A stretch of 22,512 nt of DNA from Ichthyophonus hoferi. Its lineage: Eukaryota; Opisthokonta; Ichthyosporea; Ichthyophonida; Ichthyophonidae. Below are positions 20,601-22,512 of this stretch, piece after piece. Positions within the stretch are counted from its first letter, which is position 1. Each line of letters opens with the position of its first letter. A program made the position numbers and the translations under genes. Location of the stretch: the NCBI GenBank assembly GCA_002751075.1, contig NAOQ01000084.1, positions 63,573 to 86,084 on the forward strand. The letters are read 5' to 3'. Below the pieces are notes generated by a model. It saw only the letters and a program-made list of their open reading frames with translations. It searched no databases and was not told the DNA's origin.

Positions 20601-22145
20601 TTATGGTATGTTTTAGTGTAATTAATGAATATTGCTTAGCATAACATCAAATTTATTATCATCTGTTGAAATAATACAAATATACATGTGGAGCTACATA
20701 ACAGCCAATCATTGCATTAAATCAATGCTAGTTATGTTATATTATTGGGTATCTTAACCTTTTCTTGCACATTAATGAATAGTCTATTATTATTCTACTT
20801 GGTAGAAATATTTGTACTAGTAGTTACGTATATTTGTATACAAATAAACCATTTATTCTACCCATTCCATTGCATGATAATACCTTTGTATATGTGGGCC
20901 GATATGAATAGATCTTTCACTAAAGGAAATATATTGGTCTTACTTGTGTGTTCACAATATTGTGGGGTACTGGCTACACCTGGTTACACCAACCCCATAC
21001 ATGCACCCATTTATTTTTCTTTTATTGGTGTCATCCCATTGTCACGGTAGGCCGAGGTTTTTGTTTTGTATTGGCCCACGCCTACATCATAGCATCAGTA
21101 GTCTTAGATATATTTTCAGCTGCTACCAAGTATATGGCTTGAGATTGATAAACTATACTTAGGCAATATTCACTTAGAACTTTATTACTCGCCCCATCCA
21201 AGGTGCAGGAAAGCTCCATATACTAGTTACAATACAGCACTCACTGATAGTAAGCGTGGTCAGGTTAATCCTTTATTATACTAATAAAGTAATTTACCTA
21301 ACTCTTTTTAGAGTATCAGCTAAGACTAGATTTTTCCCACTCCCTCCTAATCTACTTACAGTATAGTGTTTATATTCTATCCAATCACTGTCAATAGGTA
21401 TTGTCCACATATAGAATGATATTCTTAAGGATATCATAGTATGCATCACAGTTGACACCTACCAATGACAGAAATTGGTGCCAAGGGACGAGTCCTGAAA
21501 GTGAAGCCTGGTACCTTCCGATATACCCTTCAACCTAATAAGCAGGCACGATATGCTACCGTCGAGGAAATTACAGAGGAAAAGGTATAGGGGTATAATT
21601 ACTATAGGTGCTCTGTTGTTCACTATATGCAGTTGGTTATAAACGTTTATATATAATATACCTAAGTATTGTACTACTAGGTAGATTTGCAACGCTCAGT
21701 GTATCAATAATACAATTAGTACTTAGTGCATAATTAATACAATTAGTGTTTAGTGTACAAGTAATGAAATCAATACTCAGTATATAAATACTTATAATAG
21801 GGCTCAATGAATTTAATAGAGAAATTATCAAATCTATCGGAGAACTTTTTCTCAATGGCGTAGATATACCCGTAAAGAAAAAACTAGGGGTAATAATATA
21901 GAAGGTAAAAAAACAAAATACAAACATATGCTCATTCTTCCAACTACATCCATCTCATCCATCTCTCCACTTAATAAATGTATTCGAAATTAGCAAACCT
22001 CCTTAATCAGCCTCCATTTATATTATATCATCTTCTCAATATCAATGTAGTTTTCTAAATAATTCTTGCTTGGATATATATGAATGCAAGTATGAATTTA
22101 CAGGAGTATTCTGCTGGGTTGATCACAACTAAGAATAATTATTGA
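17646..22145 (+). CDS. MRPL9: Mitochondrial large-subunit ribosomal protein bL9m (MRPL9-like)
   Basis: Predicted structural protein of the mitoribosome large subunit. Exons 17646-17738, 19973-20103, 21209-21249 and 21472-21584 join in phases 0, 2, 1 and end in phase 0, giving 126 residues without a stop. Residues 1-31 (MAYLLQRGIPLIPTLL and on) lack acidic residues and fit a mitochondrial presequence. Residues 60-66 YCYLLED match the human MRPL9 segment YKLVED. Residues 90-126 (IGAKGRVLKVKPGTFRYTLQ, then PNKQARYATVEEI) match the bL9 N-domain signature LGxKGDVVxVKxGYxRNxLxPxxLAxYAT. Two likely later exons: 21820-21889, reading EIIKSIGELFLNGVDIPVKK like the bL9 C-domain, and 22104-22145, reading EYSAGLITTKNNY to TGA; these two join in phase 0. 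The link from exon 4 (phase 0) to the first of them (phase 1 or 2) is unresolved, and the usual helical linker of about 40 residues was not found, so a small exon is probably missing from the model. Intron 1 is 2.2 kb, intron 2 1.1 kb. Confidence 0.7.
18241..18500. repeat. GTAT/GATA tetranucleotide array in bL9m intron 1
   Basis: About 250 bases of interrupted GTAT, GATAGTAT and TATG units. Minus-strand frames across it read Tyr/His/Ile/Thr repeats with no family resemblance and are treated as by-products of the array. It lies inside intron 1 of the ribosomal protein gene. Confidence 0.9.
19231..19353 (+). repeat. Minisatellite of AACTTAAAATATATTAAAATTGT-like units
   Basis: Five diverged units of about 21-30 bases, each beginning AACTTAAA or a close variant and containing TATATTAAA, follow one another. 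It lies in intron 1 of the bL9m gene. Confidence 0.85.
20139..20252. repeat. T-rich TTTTATAT-type low-complexity tract in bL9m intron 2
   Basis: Runs of TTTTTATTTT followed by repeated ATTTTATATTT and ATTTTATGTT words, starting soon after the exon 2 donor at 20104. No coding potential. Confidence 0.8.
21685..21815 (+). repeat. 27-bp tandem repeat, about five diverged units
   Basis: Units at 21685-21709, 21710-21736, 21737-21763, 21764-21790 and 21791-21815 share the layout ATnnAATnAnTnnTnAGTnnAnnAnTA. The two central units (ATACAATTAGT followed by a variable TTAGTG half) are the closest pair. Three units are exactly 27 bases and two are 25. The array sits just upstream of the candidate bL9m C-domain exon. 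Confidence 0.75.
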
Positions 22146-22512
22146 GTATAAATGCAATGTTTATCCAATCTAAAAGAATCTATCAGTTTGAGAGCTATGT
22201 TATTCTAGTTACATTGACTATATTTACACACAGAGACACACCCAGACATACACATATTGGTTTATGTATATAGGTATACTCTCTTGCATGCATACATATA
22301 TTAATGGCATATTTTATATGAAAATACACAAACCCCATCATCTACATCCATATATATATAGGTAGTCCAACATTATGATTCATCATCTTTCCGTAAAATC
22401 TCTAACGTAGCAGTGTATATACAGCGTAAATACATACTATACACACTATATTCTAGATCTTTTATGTATTTATTATTATTCTATAATCCCCCCCCCCTAT
22501 ATATATAGTAAC

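Noticed and set aside
20745-21162. Overlapping plus-strand frames with hydrophobic peptides between bL9m exons 2 and 3
   Set aside because: They lie inside a phase-consistent intron of the bL9m gene and match no family. Segments such as NILVLLV recall a bL9 strand, but no phase-correct splice uses them.
1-22512. Search for virus-like fossils, LINE or transposase coding regions, tRNA genes and CRISPR-like arrays
   Set aside because: No reverse transcriptase, integrase, capsid or transposase motif, no long terminal repeats, no tRNA B-box-like context and no regularly spaced identical repeats were seen by eye. Highly decayed pieces would be missed.

Overview
This window looks like nuclear DNA from an AT-rich invertebrate animal. 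By eye about two thirds of the bases are A or T. Genes are split by GT-AG introns, AT-rich microsatellites are frequent, and there is no sign of bacterial operons or Shine-Dalgarno sites. The three recognisable genes (a bZIP transcription factor, a stand-alone FHIT hydrolase and a mitochondrial bL9-type ribosomal protein) fit an early-branching metazoan such as a sponge, but the sequence alone does not prove the lineage.

Layout. (1) 207-1508, minus strand: an intronless 433-residue bZIP factor with an acidic N-terminal half, a textbook leucine zipper, and a basic region that lacks the usual invariant asparagine. (2) 1509-7440: gene-poor AT-rich DNA with an 11-bp perfect inverted repeat, AT microsatellites and one copy of an old dispersed repeat (6244-6373) whose second copy lies at 17181-17305. 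(3) 7440-8430: a GC-rich, CpG-containing block followed by a GATA/GAGATA array that reads as Arg-Asp repeats and runs into an open frame; this may be a decaying or misassembled gene. (4) 9197-10920, minus strand: two open segments that splice in phase into a hypothetical 174-residue protein; weak evidence. (5) 13159-15861, minus strand: FHIT, four well-supported exons plus a last exon that matches the family C-terminus but cannot be joined by a GT-AG intron while keeping the family sequence. (6) 17646-22145, plus strand: a mitochondrial bL9-like gene with four phase-consistent exons and two less certain C-terminal exons.

FHIT and the bL9m gene are divergent, with start codons 1.8 kb apart, so the space between them may hold both promoters. 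The bZIP gene has no obvious functional link to the other two. No tRNA, rRNA, CRISPR array, intact transposon or recognisable virus-like fossil was seen. Most isolated open frames of 60-100 codons here occur about as often as chance predicts at this base composition and were not annotated.
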